Notes: a model not told the origin generated them from the letters alone. Shown: positions 25,781 through 35,355, counted from the stretch's first letter. The stretch: 48,658 bases of DNA from Actinomycetes bacterium (GCA_029263055.1 JAJCYG010000074.1:1-48658); one strand, 5' to 3'. Program-made: numbers and translations.

Positions 25781-26380
25781 TTAAATTTCTTCGCCCAATT
25801 GATAACGCGTGAAGCGTCGGATAATAATATTTTCGCCAAGTTCAGCAATTTTATTTTTTAGTACTTGATCAATCGTTAATGCTGAATCTTTAATATAAAC
25901 TTGTTCTAAAAGACAGATTTCTGAAAAGAATTTATCTACTTTACCTTGAATAATTTTCTCAACCACATTATCAGGCTTGTCTTTAATTTGAGATTTGTAG
26001 ATCTCTTTTTCTTTTTCAATTAATTCAGCAGGAACTTGTTCACGATCTAAGTATTGAGGATTTGCTGCAGCGATCTGCATCCCAATTTCTCTAACAAATT
26101 CTTGAAAGTTTTCATTGCGCGCCACAAAATCAGTTTCACAGTTCACTTCAACCAAGACACCAATTTTTCCACCCATGTGAATATAAGAGTTCACCAAACC
26201 TTGGTTAGCAGCTCGGCCTGCTTTTTTAGCAGCAACTGAAACGCCTCTTTTTCTCAACAATTCAACAGCTTTGTCTAGATCACCCGAAGCTTCTGATAAA
26301 GCTTTTTTGCAATCCATGAAACCTGCATTGGTTTTTTCTCGTAATTGTTTAACTTGTTCTGACGAAATAGCGGCACTCAT
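25781..26380 (-). CDS. tsf: Elongation factor Ts, short form
   Basis: A 199-residue EF-Ts. The N-terminal UBA-like domain is complete (VKQLREKTNAGFMDCKKAL), followed by LRKRGVSVAAKKAGR and the EF-Tu-contacting VEVNCETDFVARN. It is the short, single-core form as in Thermus (about 196 residues) rather than the roughly 280-residue E. coli form. It catalyses GDP/GTP exchange on EF-Tu. AGGAG lies 7-8 bases before the ATG, and rpsB is 10 bp upstream. Confidence 0.97.
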   Translation of the reverse strand: MSAAISSEQVKQLREKTNAGFMDCKKALSEASGDLDKAVELLRKRGVSVAAKKAGRAANQGLVNSYIHMGGKIGVLVEVNCETDFVARNENFQEFVREIGMQIAAANPQYLDREQVPAELIEKEKEIYKSQIKDKPDNVVEKIIQGKVDKFFSEICLLEQVYIKDSALTIDQVLKNKIAELGENIIIRRFTRYQLGEEI

Positions 26381-26390
26381 TGTAAAACTC

Positions 26391-27248
26391 CTACTTTTTT
26401 TCTACTTTTTTATCTGCTTCAGCAGCAGGTGCTTTTTCAGTTGTTGCTGCTTTTGCTTCAATAGCAGGTGCTTTTTCAGCAGGGGCTGCTTTTGCTTCAA
26501 CAGCTGGAACTTTTTCCTTATCTGCAGGAGCTTCTTCTTTTTTAGGCTCTGGCTCTGCAGGAGGAACATAAGCTTGTTTGCCCGCATTAATGGCTTCAGC
26601 CATTTTAGCTGCAATCAAACGAATCGACTTTATCGCGTCATCATTACCCGCAATCGGATAGTCGACTTTATCAGGATCACAATTTGTGTCTAAAATAGCA
26701 AACACAGGAATGTTTAATTTGCGTGCTTCAGCAATGGCAATCTCTTCACGCTTAGTATCAACAACAAAAATACCAGCAGGAACTTTTTCCATTTCTTTCA
26801 CACCAGACAAATTTTTGTCTAATTTGGTTTTTTCACGTCTTAAAGCAGCTTGCTCTTTTTTAGCTAATTTTTTAGTTGTCCCATCTGATTCCATTTCTTC
26901 AAGAAGAATCAAACGCTTCACACTTTTACGAATGGTCTGGTTGTTGGTTAACATTCCACCCAACCAACGCTCAGTCACAAAAAAAGCGCCACATTTTCCA
27001 GCAGCTTCTTTAATAGACTCTTGAGCCTGCTTTTTTGTGCCAACAAAGAGGAAATTTTCACCCTTAGAAGCAAGTTGTGTCACCACGTCACAAGCATGTT
27101 GGAGTTGTGTCACTGATTGTTGTAAATCAATGATATAGATTCCGTTTCTCTCTTCAAAGATAAACGGTTTCATTTTAGGGTTCCAACGACGGGTTTGGTG
27201 CCCAAAATGGACCCCTGCTTCTAGTAGTTCTTTAACTGATACAGCCAT
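26391..27248 (-). CDS. rpsB: 30S ribosomal protein S2 with repetitive C-terminal tail
   Basis: Ribosomal protein S2 begins MAVSVKELLEAGVHFGHQ, with the conserved RRWNPKMKPFIF and FVGTKKQAQ. The core ends near residue 225. About 60 further residues are rich in Ala, Pro, Glu and Lys and built from a 13-residue unit. The ATG at 27248 matches the family's start; a GTG six bases further upstream (27254) has better AGGAGG spacing (7 against 13 bases), so translation may begin there. S2 binds the 30S head-body junction with S1. It is the first gene of the translation operon. Confidence 0.97.
   Translation of the reverse strand: MAVSVKELLEAGVHFGHQTRRWNPKMKPFIFEERNGIYIIDLQQSVTQLQHACDVVTQLASKGENFLFVGTKKQAQESIKEAAGKCGAFFVTERWLGGMLTNNQTIRKSVKRLILLEEMESDGTTKKLAKKEQAALRREKTKLDKNLSGVKEMEKVPAGIFVVDTKREEIAIAEARKLNIPVFAILDTNCDPDKVDYPIAGNDDAIKSIRLIAAKMAEAINAGKQAYVPPAEPEPKKEEAPADKEKVPAVEAKAAPAEKAPAIEAKAATTEKAPAAEADKKVEKK
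26425..26517 (-). repeat. 39-bp tandem repeat inside the rpsB tail
   Basis: Copies start at 26425 and 26464, with a partial third copy at 26503; each full unit of 39 bp encodes 13 residues of the pattern EKAPA-EAKAA. The copies differ only at a few positions, which implies recent in-frame duplication within the disordered C-terminal tail of S2. Confidence 0.75.
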
Positions 27249-27296
27249 TTCCACTCAATTTCCTCCTGTTAAGTCAATTAGACAAAAAGTGGCAGA

Positions 27297-27325
27297 ATTC
27301 TAGCTAAAACATCTCAGAGACGCAA
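27297..27325 (-). promoter_or_regulatory. Probable promoter of the rpsB-tsf-pyrH-frr operon
   Basis: On the minus strand TTGCGT (27320-27325) is followed after 17 bp by TAGAAT (27297-27302). It lies in the 77-bp gap after the acyltransferase gene and about 45 bases ahead of the S2 start. The -35 box is imperfect (4 of 6) but spacing and placement are right. Confidence 0.6.
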
Positions 27326-27331
27326 GAGAAA

Positions 27332-28000
27332 TTATTCCCCATAGACAAAGTTTTTTGCTTCTTGAGTTGTTTCTTCCATTTCTGCTCGAAAAAGCGCCTC
27401 TGAAGGGGCTAAATCAGACTCCTCTTTAGGCACATAAATAGGCTCTCCAAATGAGAGAGCAAATCGGTTAAAAAAGTACGGCACCTTCATCCTATCCCAC
27501 GATGAAAGCCGCTTTTTACGCTTAACAGAGATCCCACACGGCATAATAGGCACCCCTGAGAGCTGAGAAAGCTTAAACACGCCATGTTTGGCACAAAAAG
27601 GGGGCCCTTTAGGCCCATCAGGAATCATTCCCCCGTCATACCCCTCTGAGCTCATTCGACTCGCCATTGCCTTTAAAGCAGCCACTCCGCCTCGAGAACT
27701 AGACCCTCTGACCGTGTCATCCCCAAACTGTTCCAAAATTCGAGACATAATCTCCCCATCTTTACTCCGGCTCACTAAACAGAGCAATTTATCGCCGCCC
27801 ACAGCATAATGATAAAGATAAGGAGCCAATAACAAGTTTTCATGCCAGAAAGCAAAAATCACTGATTTGCCTTCTGACTGATACTTTTTATAACGATCTA
27901 AGTGAATAACTTTTACTTTAGAAGTGGCCCCAAAGGCAATAAGAATCCATTTGCAGATCCAGGTCAAAAAAGTAAGAAGAAATGGAGGCAAGCCTTTCAT
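27332..28000 (-). CDS. Lysophospholipid/lipid A-type acyltransferase (DUF374 family)
   Basis: A protein of about 222 residues with an N-terminal hydrophobic helix and the HX4-5 acyltransferase region FAFWHENLLLAPYLY, followed by SRSKDGEIMSRIL, RGSSSRGGVAAL and the PDGPKGPP block. These are the marks of the DUF374/lysophospholipid acyltransferase-like family. Placed directly after msbA at the end of the lipid A operon, it may add an acyl chain to lipid A or a related lipid at the inner membrane, replacing LpxL/LpxM, which are not seen here. The ATG at 28000 is preferred over the TTG at 28003. Confidence 0.88.
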   Translation of the reverse strand: MKGLPPFLLTFLTWICKWILIAFGATSKVKVIHLDRYKKYQSEGKSVIFAFWHENLLLAPYLYHYAVGGDKLLCLVSRSKDGEIMSRILEQFGDDTVRGSSSRGGVAALKAMASRMSSEGYDGGMIPDGPKGPPFCAKHGVFKLSQLSGVPIMPCGISVKRKKRLSSWDRMKVPYFFNRFALSFGEPIYVPKEESDLAPSEALFRAEMEETTQEAKNFVYGE

Positions 28001-28003
28001 CAA

Positions 28004-29809
28004 CTAAAAACTAAACTGGAGTTCATACAACTTCTTGTACAGACCTTCTGATTCAAGAAGCTCGCCGTGGTGTCCTGATTGAACCACTTCACCGTTTTCT
28101 AAAACAACAATACGATCAGCATGCTGAATCGTTGATAAGCGGTGAGCAACGACAAATACGGTTCTATCTTTCATTAAGTTATCCATGGCTTGTTGAACCA
28201 ATCGTTCAGACTCTGTATCTAAAGCAGAAGTCGCTTCATCTAAAATAAGAATTTCTGGATCTTTAAGCACGGCGCGCGCAATTGAAAGACGTTGCTTTTG
28301 TCCTCCAGAAAGTTTGGTTCCACGCTCTCCAATAATGGAATCATATTTTAACGGCAACTGCTCAATAAAGTGATGGGCATTAGCTAACTTTGCGGCATTA
28401 ATCACATCTTCGTCTGTTGCATCAATACGACCATAAGCAATATTGTTTCGAACCGTGTCATTAAAAAGAATGGTTTCTTGAGTCACCACTCCAATCAAAC
28501 TACGCAAATCTTTAAACGAAATATCTTTGATATCAATACCATCAATCACAATTTTTCCGGTATCAGGATCATAAAAGCGAAGCAATAAGTTTAAGAGCGT
28601 TGTTTTTCCTGATCCTGAGGGCCCAACAATGGCAACAATCTCTCCGATTCCTGCTTCAAACGAGACATTCTTCAAAACAGCTTCATCTTTTCTGTAAGCA
28701 AAAGAGACTTTCTTAAACTCAACCTGACCATTCACTTCTTTTAAAGGAACAGGATTTTCAGACTCTTTCACATCAGGCTGAACATCAAACAACTGAAAGA
28801 TGCGCTCTAAGGACCCGCCCGCTTTTTGCCACGAAGCACTCAAACGAGTTAACAATTTGACCGGGCGCAGACAAGAGAGAAGCGCTCCAATAAAAAGCAT
28901 TAAAAAGCCCATGGTTAATTGCCCTTTAATCACTTCGCGAGCCAAGTAATAAAGGATAAAAATAGCTAAGATGATACCGGCCATTTGTGTAATCGGAGAA
29001 AGGATAGCGGAACGCCGCACTACTTTAATCATCATCTTAAAAAACTTTTGATTTTCGTTTCTAAATTTTTCGTTCTCATAGCCTTCCATAGAAAACGCTT
29101 TAACAATACGAATCCCTGAGATGGTTTCATGCAAAATCGAATTCATCCCGGCAATTTTTTCTTGAGAACGCTTGGCTGATTTTCGAATTTTACGCCCAAA
29201 AAACGTCACAGGAAAGATCAATAAAGAAAGAACAAGCACCGACGATATAGCTAACTTCCACTGCACCAAAAAGATCACACCAATATAAACAATCAGCTGA
29301 CTTCCTTCTAAAACAGCACCAGCAAATCGTGCTGAAAATATCTGTGCCACTTGCGCCACATCACTTGTGACACGCGACATCAAGTCTCCAGTCTTTTGAT
29401 GAGAAAAGTAATTCATGGAAAGATCTTGAATATGAGCAAATATCTTATTACGAATATCACGCACCACACTCTGCCCAACTGTTTCAGTCAGCACGCGCTG
29501 AAAATAATAAGAGAGCTCTTTAATAATTAAAGAAAAACAAACAAAACCAACAAGCAGGTTTAACAAGTGCGGATAACGCTCAATTGAGTTAAGCCACCGC
29601 ACCGCACCTTGAATTTGTTCATAAAAAGGAAAGGAAGAACTAATATTTAGAGTGATCTCTTGACCGCCCAAAACCTTATCAATGAGAGGAATGATCGACA
29701 TCAAGCTCACACCATTAAAAATAGTGTAAAGAACCATAAAAAGGAGAATAAATAAAAGCTTTCCCTTATAAGGGCTAGAATATCCAATTAATCGTAAAAA
29801 AAGTTTCAT
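28004..29809 (-). CDS. msbA: Lipid A export ABC transporter MsbA-like
   Basis: A 601-residue half-transporter. Residues 1-320 form a six-helix type I exporter membrane domain. Residues 350-600 form the ATPase with Walker A GPSGSGKTT, Q-loop GVVTQETILFND, signature LSGGQKQR, Walker B ILILDEATSALD and the H-loop VAHRLST. MsbA flips core-lipid A across the inner membrane as a homodimer. The length matches MsbA (about 580). Its ATG overlaps the lpxB stop by one base, tying it to lipid A synthesis. Confidence 0.92.
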   Translation of the reverse strand: MKLFLRLIGYSSPYKGKLLFILLFMVLYTIFNGVSLMSIIPLIDKVLGGQEITLNISSSFPFYEQIQGAVRWLNSIERYPHLLNLLVGFVCFSLIIKELSYYFQRVLTETVGQSVVRDIRNKIFAHIQDLSMNYFSHQKTGDLMSRVTSDVAQVAQIFSARFAGAVLEGSQLIVYIGVIFLVQWKLAISSVLVLSLLIFPVTFFGRKIRKSAKRSQEKIAGMNSILHETISGIRIVKAFSMEGYENEKFRNENQKFFKMMIKVVRRSAILSPITQMAGIILAIFILYYLAREVIKGQLTMGFLMLFIGALLSCLRPVKLLTRLSASWQKAGGSLERIFQLFDVQPDVKESENPVPLKEVNGQVEFKKVSFAYRKDEAVLKNVSFEAGIGEIVAIVGPSGSGKTTLLNLLLRFYDPDTGKIVIDGIDIKDISFKDLRSLIGVVTQETILFNDTVRNNIAYGRIDATDEDVINAAKLANAHHFIEQLPLKYDSIIGERGTKLSGGQKQRLSIARAVLKDPEILILDEATSALDTESERLVQQAMDNLMKDRTVFVVAHRLSTIQHADRIVVLENGEVVQSGHHGELLESEGLYKKLYELQFSF

Positions 29810-30957
29810 TAAATACCTTTGCTAGTCACATTTGTCTGCCGAATAAAAGAGGCGACTTCTTTAGCTGCTCTCACACTAGCCCCTTTTTCACCAATGGCAT
29901 GACGTACTTTTTGTAATTCTTCTCTCATCTTCTCAGATTTATCCGGGCAGTTCAATAGAGAGAGCGCCTCTTCTGCCACCTTAGATGCTTTTGCTTCAAA
30001 CTGAATAAATTCAGGCACCACTTTTTTACCTCGAACAATATTCACTAACCCAATGTAAGGCAAGCGAACAACCAAACGACCTAATAACCACGTAAAAAAT
30101 GATACTTTGTAAATAACAATCATTGGCACCATTAGGGCACCACATTCTAAAGTGGCTGTTCCTGAAGCAACCAGCACTAATTGACACTCGCGCGTTACTT
30201 CAGACAAACTTCCTTGCAAAACTTTTAGAGGCAACTTTACTTTGCTTGCCATGGCTTCAATCTTACTTTTCAAAGTCGGATTTGCTGCCGAAGCAACAAA
30301 CTGAATTGACTCATCTTCTTGAACCATTTTTTCTGCAGTCTGAAGCATTAAAGGAAACAACCGTTCAATTTCATGCTCTCGACTTCCCGGCAACAATCCA
30401 ACAACTTTTTCTTCAGACCCAATACCGCTCACATCTGGCACAGATTCAAATGAAAGTTGTAACTTATCTGCTAAAGGATGCCCAACATATTCAACATCCA
30501 AACCTGTCCCTTTATAAAAGTTTTTCTCAAAAGGAAAAACCACCAACATTTTTTGCACACGGCTGGCAATCACAAACCGACGCCACCTTGCCCAAGCCCA
30601 TATTTGCGGGCTAATATAATAAAGGACTGGCACACCACATTTTTTAGCCACTTTAGCAAAACGAACATTAAACCCGGGATAATCAACTAATATCAGAGCT
30701 GCTGGCTTCTCTTTTTTTAAGACGTCAGCAAGATGATTAAATATGCGTCTAAAATGAAGATACTTTTTTAGAACTTCAACCAATCCCAAAACAGCTAAAT
30801 CTTTTAATGAATAAAAAAGGTTCACGCCCTCTTTTTTCATTAAAGGGCCTCCCATGCCAAGAAACTCAGCTTGAGGAAGCTCTTTTTTTAATTCATGCAC
30901 TAAGGCAGAAGCATGGATATCACCCGAAACTTCGCCTGCTAGAATCATGATCTTCAT
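29809..30957 (-). CDS. lpxB: Lipid-A-disaccharide synthase
   Basis: A 382-residue GT-B glycosyltransferase beginning MKIMILAGEVSGDIHAS, the LpxB N-terminal signature. FLGMGGPLMKKEG and the late VASGTATLECGAL follow. It joins UDP-2,3-diacylglucosamine and lipid X into the lipid A disaccharide at the membrane face. Length equals E. coli LpxB (382). The start overlaps the upstream oxidoreductase stop by 4 bp (ATGA) and its own stop overlaps the msbA start by 1 bp. Confidence 0.97.
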   Translation of the reverse strand: MKIMILAGEVSGDIHASALVHELKKELPQAEFLGMGGPLMKKEGVNLFYSLKDLAVLGLVEVLKKYLHFRRIFNHLADVLKKEKPAALILVDYPGFNVRFAKVAKKCGVPVLYYISPQIWAWARWRRFVIASRVQKMLVVFPFEKNFYKGTGLDVEYVGHPLADKLQLSFESVPDVSGIGSEEKVVGLLPGSREHEIERLFPLMLQTAEKMVQEDESIQFVASAANPTLKSKIEAMASKVKLPLKVLQGSLSEVTRECQLVLVASGTATLECGALMVPMIVIYKVSFFTWLLGRLVVRLPYIGLVNIVRGKKVVPEFIQFEAKASKVAEEALSLLNCPDKSEKMREELQKVRHAIGEKGASVRAAKEVASFIRQTNVTSKGI

Positions 30958-31889
30958 GAAAGTGCGTTTTGCCTCACTTCTTGAATTTGACGAACAATTT
31001 CCATCCCCACATCTAAAGCTCGTTTACCATGCTCTCCACTCACTAATGGATCTTTTTGTTCTACCACACACTCCACAAATGATTTTAATTCTAAAACAAG
31101 CGGCTCATCTTTTTCTAATGGAATAGACTTGTTAGTAATTTTTCCCTCTTTTCGAAGATAAATCACACCATCTTGTTTTTTATAATCTAAAGAGATGTAG
31201 CAATCGCGTTGAAAAAGACGGATTTTACGCATCTCTTTATAAGAAACTCGACTGACTGAAATGTTTGCGACACATTTATTTTCAAACTCAATACGGACAT
31301 TGGCAATATCTTCATGCTGCGTCAGCACATCGACTCCAACCGCTTGAATTAATTTAATTGGAGAACGGACTAAGTGCAAAATAATATCAATGTCATGAAT
31401 CATCAAGTCTAAGACAACGCCGACATCGGTTCCACGAGGCTGATAAGGAGCCAAGCGATGAGACTCAATAAAACGAGGATCATCTAGTAATGGATAAAGT
31501 GCGCGTATGGCAGGGTTAAAACGTTCAATATGCCCCACTTGTAAAACCAAATCCTTTTTAGCAGCAAGCTCCACTAATTCTTTAGCTTGCTCTGCAGACT
31601 CTGTAATCGGTTTTTCAATAAGAAGATGCTTCCCTGCACTTAAAAGTTTTTTACCTAACTCATGATGTGTCGGTGTTGGAGTCACAAGACTCACCGCATC
31701 CACCAAAGGGAGCAACTCGTTAAAATCAGTATAAACAGAGACATTAAATTTTTTGGCAACCTTTGAGGCTAATTTCTCATCCAGATCAGAAACACCAACA
31801 AGCTCCACATCTTCTAGCTCGTGGTAAACACGCGTATGATGCTTGCCTAAATGCCCAATTCCTATGACGCCAACTTTTAATTTTTCCAT
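30954..31889 (-). CDS. Gfo/Idh/MocA-family oxidoreductase inside the lipid A operon
   Basis: A 311-residue NAD(P)-dependent dehydrogenase. The N-terminal Rossmann motif GVIGIGHLGKHHTRVY is at about 7-22, and the Gfo/Idh catalytic-domain lysine motif is EKPITES (about 92-98). The C-terminal half is the usual beta-sheet domain. It sits between lpxI and lpxB with overlapping start and stop codons, so it is made with lipid A enzymes. GnnA, which oxidises the 3-OH of UDP-GlcNAc on the way to 2,3-diamino lipid A, belongs to this family, but the partner aminotransferase GnnB is not in the window. The sugar-nucleotide substrate is therefore inferred, not shown. Confidence 0.88.
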   Translation of the reverse strand: MEKLKVGVIGIGHLGKHHTRVYHELEDVELVGVSDLDEKLASKVAKKFNVSVYTDFNELLPLVDAVSLVTPTPTHHELGKKLLSAGKHLLIEKPITESAEQAKELVELAAKKDLVLQVGHIERFNPAIRALYPLLDDPRFIESHRLAPYQPRGTDVGVVLDLMIHDIDIILHLVRSPIKLIQAVGVDVLTQHEDIANVRIEFENKCVANISVSRVSYKEMRKIRLFQRDCYISLDYKKQDGVIYLRKEGKITNKSIPLEKDEPLVLELKSFVECVVEQKDPLVSGEHGKRALDVGMEIVRQIQEVRQNALS

Positions 31890-32701
31890 TATTCAAATGC
31901 CACTATTGATATTTTTGCTTTATTTGCTTCGTAAATAATTTCTTCTTTTTCTAATAAAAGTGTTTTTTTTGCTTCAATGGCTAAAACACGTGCTTTGGCT
32001 TCAATCATTGTTTCAATGGTTCGCATGCCAACAACCGGCACATCAAAACGCATATCTTGATTGGGCTTAAACACTTTAACCACAATCACATCTTTTTTTC
32101 CGAGCTCTCCACCACGGGCAATTGTGGCATCGGTTCCATCAATTCCTTCAACAGCAATCACAGCTTTATTTTTGACTACCACTGTTTGCCCAATATCTAA
32201 ACGACCAATCTCTTTTGCAATGCCTCGGCCAAACTCAACATCTTCTTCTTCTTGATTAGTCAGCTTTCGCTTGGTCAAGAGCCCTGGCTCTGGAAGATGG
32301 TCGCTCAAAAAGATCGTTGAATCTAATAAAGAAACACCTTCTTTTTGAAGTTCATCTGCAATCGCACCAAATATAGTGTCGGCTTTTCTATTTTTTAAAC
32401 GGGCCATCAGCTTAACCATGCGCCAATCAAACCGTAAATTCTTAAACATCACCGTCGGTGTTAACTGTCCTGCCATCAAGGCTTGCGTCACACCAGCACG
32501 TGTAAACGTCTTAATCAGCTTGCCCAGCTCTCCAACACGAATCCAAACAACTTCATCCACTAAATCTTCAATTTCTTTAGAGGTGTCATCATGAAAAGCA
32601 ACAGCCACAATTCTTTCAACCCCAGCATGGCGTGCGTTTTCTGCCACCAATAGGGGAAATTTACCATTACCTGCAATGAGTCCGAGCAATCGTTCTTTCA
32701 T
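31889..32701 (-). CDS. lpxI: UDP-2,3-diacylglucosamine diphosphatase LpxI
   Basis: A 270-residue protein of the LpxI (DUF1009) family: LIAGNGKFPLLVAENAR at the N-terminus, LMAGQLTP in the middle, and the C-terminal catalytic region GIDGTDATIARGG and DMRFDVPVVGMRTIE. LpxI hydrolyses UDP-2,3-diacylglucosamine to lipid X and UMP, replacing the calcineurin-fold LpxH in many non-gamma-proteobacteria. Length matches the Caulobacter enzyme (about 280). It follows lpxA by 9 bp and precedes the oxidoreductase with a 1-bp overlap. Confidence 0.95.
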   Translation of the reverse strand: MKERLLGLIAGNGKFPLLVAENARHAGVERIVAVAFHDDTSKEIEDLVDEVVWIRVGELGKLIKTFTRAGVTQALMAGQLTPTVMFKNLRFDWRMVKLMARLKNRKADTIFGAIADELQKEGVSLLDSTIFLSDHLPEPGLLTKRKLTNQEEEDVEFGRGIAKEIGRLDIGQTVVVKNKAVIAVEGIDGTDATIARGGELGKKDVIVVKVFKPNQDMRFDVPVVGMRTIETMIEAKARVLAIEAKKTLLLEKEEIIYEANKAKISIVAFE

Positions 32702-32710
32702 GAAATTATT

Positions 32711-33484
32711 TTAAGGCTTACTTATGCCTCGTTGAGAAGTGGAAATAAATTCGATCAACTTTTCAACTTCTTTGGAGTGAAAACCTTGCTTTTTAACTTC
32801 AGCAAGAGCATTAGATGTGTTGGCACCTGATTTATAAATTGTTTTAAACACTTGTTTGATCTCTTTTTGAGATTCAGAAGCAATTTCTCGACGCTTTAAT
32901 CCAACTAAGTTCAGACCACGCACCACAGCAGGATGTCCATCGGCCATCATAAAAGGAGGAATATCTTGAATCACTTTGGAACACCCTCCAATAATCGACA
33001 TCTCACCGATTCGACAAAACTGGTGAATGGCAACCAAACCACCAATAACAGCTTTATCTTCAACAACCACGTGCCCAGCTAAAGTCCCACAGTTAGCAAT
33101 AATCACATCGTTTCCAACAATGCATTCATGCGCGACGTGCGCATAAGCCATAATGTGACAACCAGAACCCACAACGGTTTCTGTTCCTTCAGCCGTCCCA
33201 CCATTGACAGTCACATATTCTCTGAGCGTGGTGTTTGCCCCAATCTTAACTAATGTTTTTTCACCTTTAAATTTTAAATCTTGCGTGTCACCACCAATAG
33301 AAGCAAAAGGATGAATCCGACACCCTTCACCAATAGTCGTCCAGCCATCCACAACTACATGAGAATCTAAACGAACGTTTTCGCCCAACTCTACATTTTC
33401 ATGTACCACGCAATAAGGACCAATGTCAGCTGACTCGGCTATTTTTGCTTTGGGATGAACAATGGCTGTTGGATGAACCGGCAT
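32711..33484 (-). CDS. lpxA: UDP-N-acetylglucosamine acyltransferase
   Basis: A left-handed beta-helix enzyme of about 257 residues starting MPVHPTAIVHPKAKI at the ATG at 33484, which has GGAG 9 bases upstream; an in-frame TTG at 33505 would overlap lpxC/fabZ. Hexapeptide repeats fill the first 180 residues, with the catalytic His in AYAHVAHEC. The GLKRRE helix bundle follows at the C-terminus. It transfers a 3-hydroxyacyl chain to UDP-GlcNAc, the first step of lipid A. The preceding gene encodes the next enzyme fused to the dehydratase that draws on the same acyl-ACP pool. Confidence 0.97.
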   Translation of the reverse strand: MPVHPTAIVHPKAKIAESADIGPYCVVHENVELGENVRLDSHVVVDGWTTIGEGCRIHPFASIGGDTQDLKFKGEKTLVKIGANTTLREYVTVNGGTAEGTETVVGSGCHIMAYAHVAHECIVGNDVIIANCGTLAGHVVVEDKAVIGGLVAIHQFCRIGEMSIIGGCSKVIQDIPPFMMADGHPAVVRGLNLVGLKRREIASESQKEIKQVFKTIYKSGANTSNALAEVKKQGFHSKEVEKLIEFISTSQRGISKP

Positions 33485-33485
33485 C

Positions 33486-34805
33486 TTAGCTATCTCCGAT
33501 GGCAAACATTAAGTCAGCTTCGGCCGCTATTTCATCCCCCACATAAGCAATACCACGAACTTTAGCAATACGGCTACGCACTTTTACAGGGACTACTTCC
33601 AAACGCAATTGATCTCCAGGAACCACCATTCGGCGGAAACGAGCATTGTCGATCGAGGTAAAGTAAGCCAAGCTTCCTTGATGCTCTACCTTACGCAACA
33701 TCATCACTCCCGCGACCTGAGCTAAGGCTTCAATAATAAGCACTCCTGGCATCACGGGTTGCTGTGGAAAGTGACCATTAAAAAATTCTTCGTTTGCCGT
33801 TACATTTTTAAGTCCGACAATTTTTTTGTCTTCTTCAATATCTAAAATGCGATCAACCAACAAGAAAGGATAACGATGCGGTAAGATTTTTTTGATTTCA
33901 TTAATATTTAAAACTTTGTTTTCATATTCGGCACCAATCCCTAAAGGCAATGCTTGAGCTTCTAACTTTTTTGCATAATCTGAAAGGGTTCGCGCTAATT
34001 TAATATTGTGTTTGTGTCCTGAACAGACAGCCACCACGTGTGCCCGGAGTCGATGTCCCAAAAGAAACAGGTCACCAATAATATCGAGCATTTTATGGCG
34101 CACAAATTCGTTTGGGAAACGAAGTGATTCCTTACTAATAATTCCTTCATCACCAATCACAATCGCATTCTCTAAACTTCCACCTTTAATCAAACCTTGA
34201 TCCATTAAGGCTTCTACCTCACTAAAAAAACAAAAGGTTCGAGCAGGAGCAATTTCATTTGTGAATGTTTCTTCATTAATATTTAAAGATAAGAACTGAG
34301 CATCCAGACCAATCTTATTTTCTGGAAACTCAATCGTGTAACTGACTCGAAAATGAGGAGAAGGTAAAGCAATCAATGTCACGCCAGGTTCATCCACCCA
34401 AATAGGTTCTTTAATAATCAACTCGCGTTGAGGCGCTTTTTGAGTGACCACAACCCCTTCTTTGAGCATATCAATAAAGGGGAGAGAACTTCCATCTCCA
34501 ACCGGAGGTTCATTGGCATCCATTTCAATAATTAAATTATCAATACCAAAACAGTGCAATGCAGCGAGCACATGTTCAACCGTATGGACTTTCACATCCC
34601 CCTCAGAAATAGTTGTTCCACGCATGGTTCCTGTTACTTTATCTACATGAGCAGGAACTTCGGGCACACCAGGAAGATCAATCCGCCGAAAACGGATTCC
34701 ATAGTTTTCTGGAGCAGGGCGAAACGTGACCGTACAACGGTTACCTGTATGAACACCTATCCCTGAAAAAGAGACTGACTTCTGAATCGATTTTTGTAAC
34801 AGCAT
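33486..34805 (-). CDS. lpxC/fabZ: Bifunctional LpxC deacetylase / FabZ 3-hydroxyacyl-ACP dehydratase
   Basis: A 439-residue fusion. Residues 1-290 are LpxC, with zinc ligands His78 (in HTVEH, 74-78), His237 and Asp241 (HKMLD) and general acid His264 (SGHKHN). Residues 297-439 are FabZ, with catalytic His345 in [13 protein letters not shown] and Glu359 in LIIEALAQ. LpxC commits UDP-3-acyl-GlcNAc to lipid A; FabZ uses 3-hydroxyacyl-ACP for fatty acid elongation. Both compete for the same acyl pool, so the fusion fixes their ratio. The fusion is known from Bacteroidetes and some PVC lineages. All catalytic residues are present. Confidence 0.97.
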   Translation of the reverse strand: MLLQKSIQKSVSFSGIGVHTGNRCTVTFRPAPENYGIRFRRIDLPGVPEVPAHVDKVTGTMRGTTISEGDVKVHTVEHVLAALHCFGIDNLIIEMDANEPPVGDGSSLPFIDMLKEGVVVTQKAPQRELIIKEPIWVDEPGVTLIALPSPHFRVSYTIEFPENKIGLDAQFLSLNINEETFTNEIAPARTFCFFSEVEALMDQGLIKGGSLENAIVIGDEGIISKESLRFPNEFVRHKMLDIIGDLFLLGHRLRAHVVAVCSGHKHNIKLARTLSDYAKKLEAQALPLGIGAEYENKVLNINEIKKILPHRYPFLLVDRILDIEEDKKIVGLKNVTANEEFFNGHFPQQPVMPGVLIIEALAQVAGVMMLRKVEHQGSLAYFTSIDNARFRRMVVPGDQLRLEVVPVKVRSRIAKVRGIAYVGDEIAAEADLMFAIGDS

Positions 34806-34806
34806 C

Positions 34807-35355
34807 TTAACCTTTTTTATCTTCTTTGTTTAAATCACGGATGATTTCATCGGTTAAATCTAAGCCGTCCATTTTATAAAGAAGGGCTTTATCGTCAAAG
34901 ATAACGGTGTAGTCTTCTTTTTCGGCTTTCTTTTTAACAACCTGACGAATCTCTTCGAAAATATCTTTCCACATTTCATTCCGTTTTTTGACCAAACTCT
35001 GACGACTAATTTCTGTGAATTCTTTAAGTTCTCTAATTTTAATACGGATCGATTCTTCTTTTTCTTTTTTAGATTCTTGGCTTAAAAGCTCAGCTTCTTT
35101 ACGCATTTTGTTGACTTGATCAACTAATTTACGTCCTTCATCTTCTTTGGCTGATTTTTCTTTAGCTAAAATCGCATTACCTTCTTTGGTTTTATAATAC
35201 TCGTTAAAGGCTTTTTCAAAATTAACATAACCAATTTTTATTTTTGTAAACTGACGTCCTTTATCCTTACTTAATCCTTCATTAGGAAAAACAAAAGTAA
35301 ATAATGCAACTAAACTCAAACTGACTAAAGACCCCAATAAAAACGGACGTTTCAT
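34807..35355 (-). CDS. OmpH/Skp-family periplasmic chaperone
   Basis: A 182-residue protein with a signal peptide (about 1-30), then an [13 protein letters not shown] strand-helix start and a long charged coiled coil (about 55-140) ending in a short beta part ([20 protein letters not shown]). This is the jellyfish-like architecture of Skp/OmpH, which holds unfolded outer-membrane proteins for BamA. It lies between bamA (44 bp upstream) and lpxC/fabZ (1 bp downstream), as in many Gram-negative genomes, although lpxD is missing at this point. Confidence 0.92.
   Translation of the reverse strand: MKRPFLLGSLVSLSLVALFTFVFPNEGLSKDKGRQFTKIKIGYVNFEKAFNEYYKTKEGNAILAKEKSAKEDEGRKLVDQVNKMRKEAELLSQESKKEKEESIRIKIRELKEFTEISRQSLVKKRNEMWKDIFEEIRQVVKKKAEKEDYTVIFDDKALLYKMDGLDLTDEIIRDLNKEDKKG

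Noticed and set aside
30123..30614. 163-codon open frame on the plus strand across lpxB
   Set aside because: Antisense to a fully conserved lpxB with no recognisable protein features; it is a shadow of the real gene.
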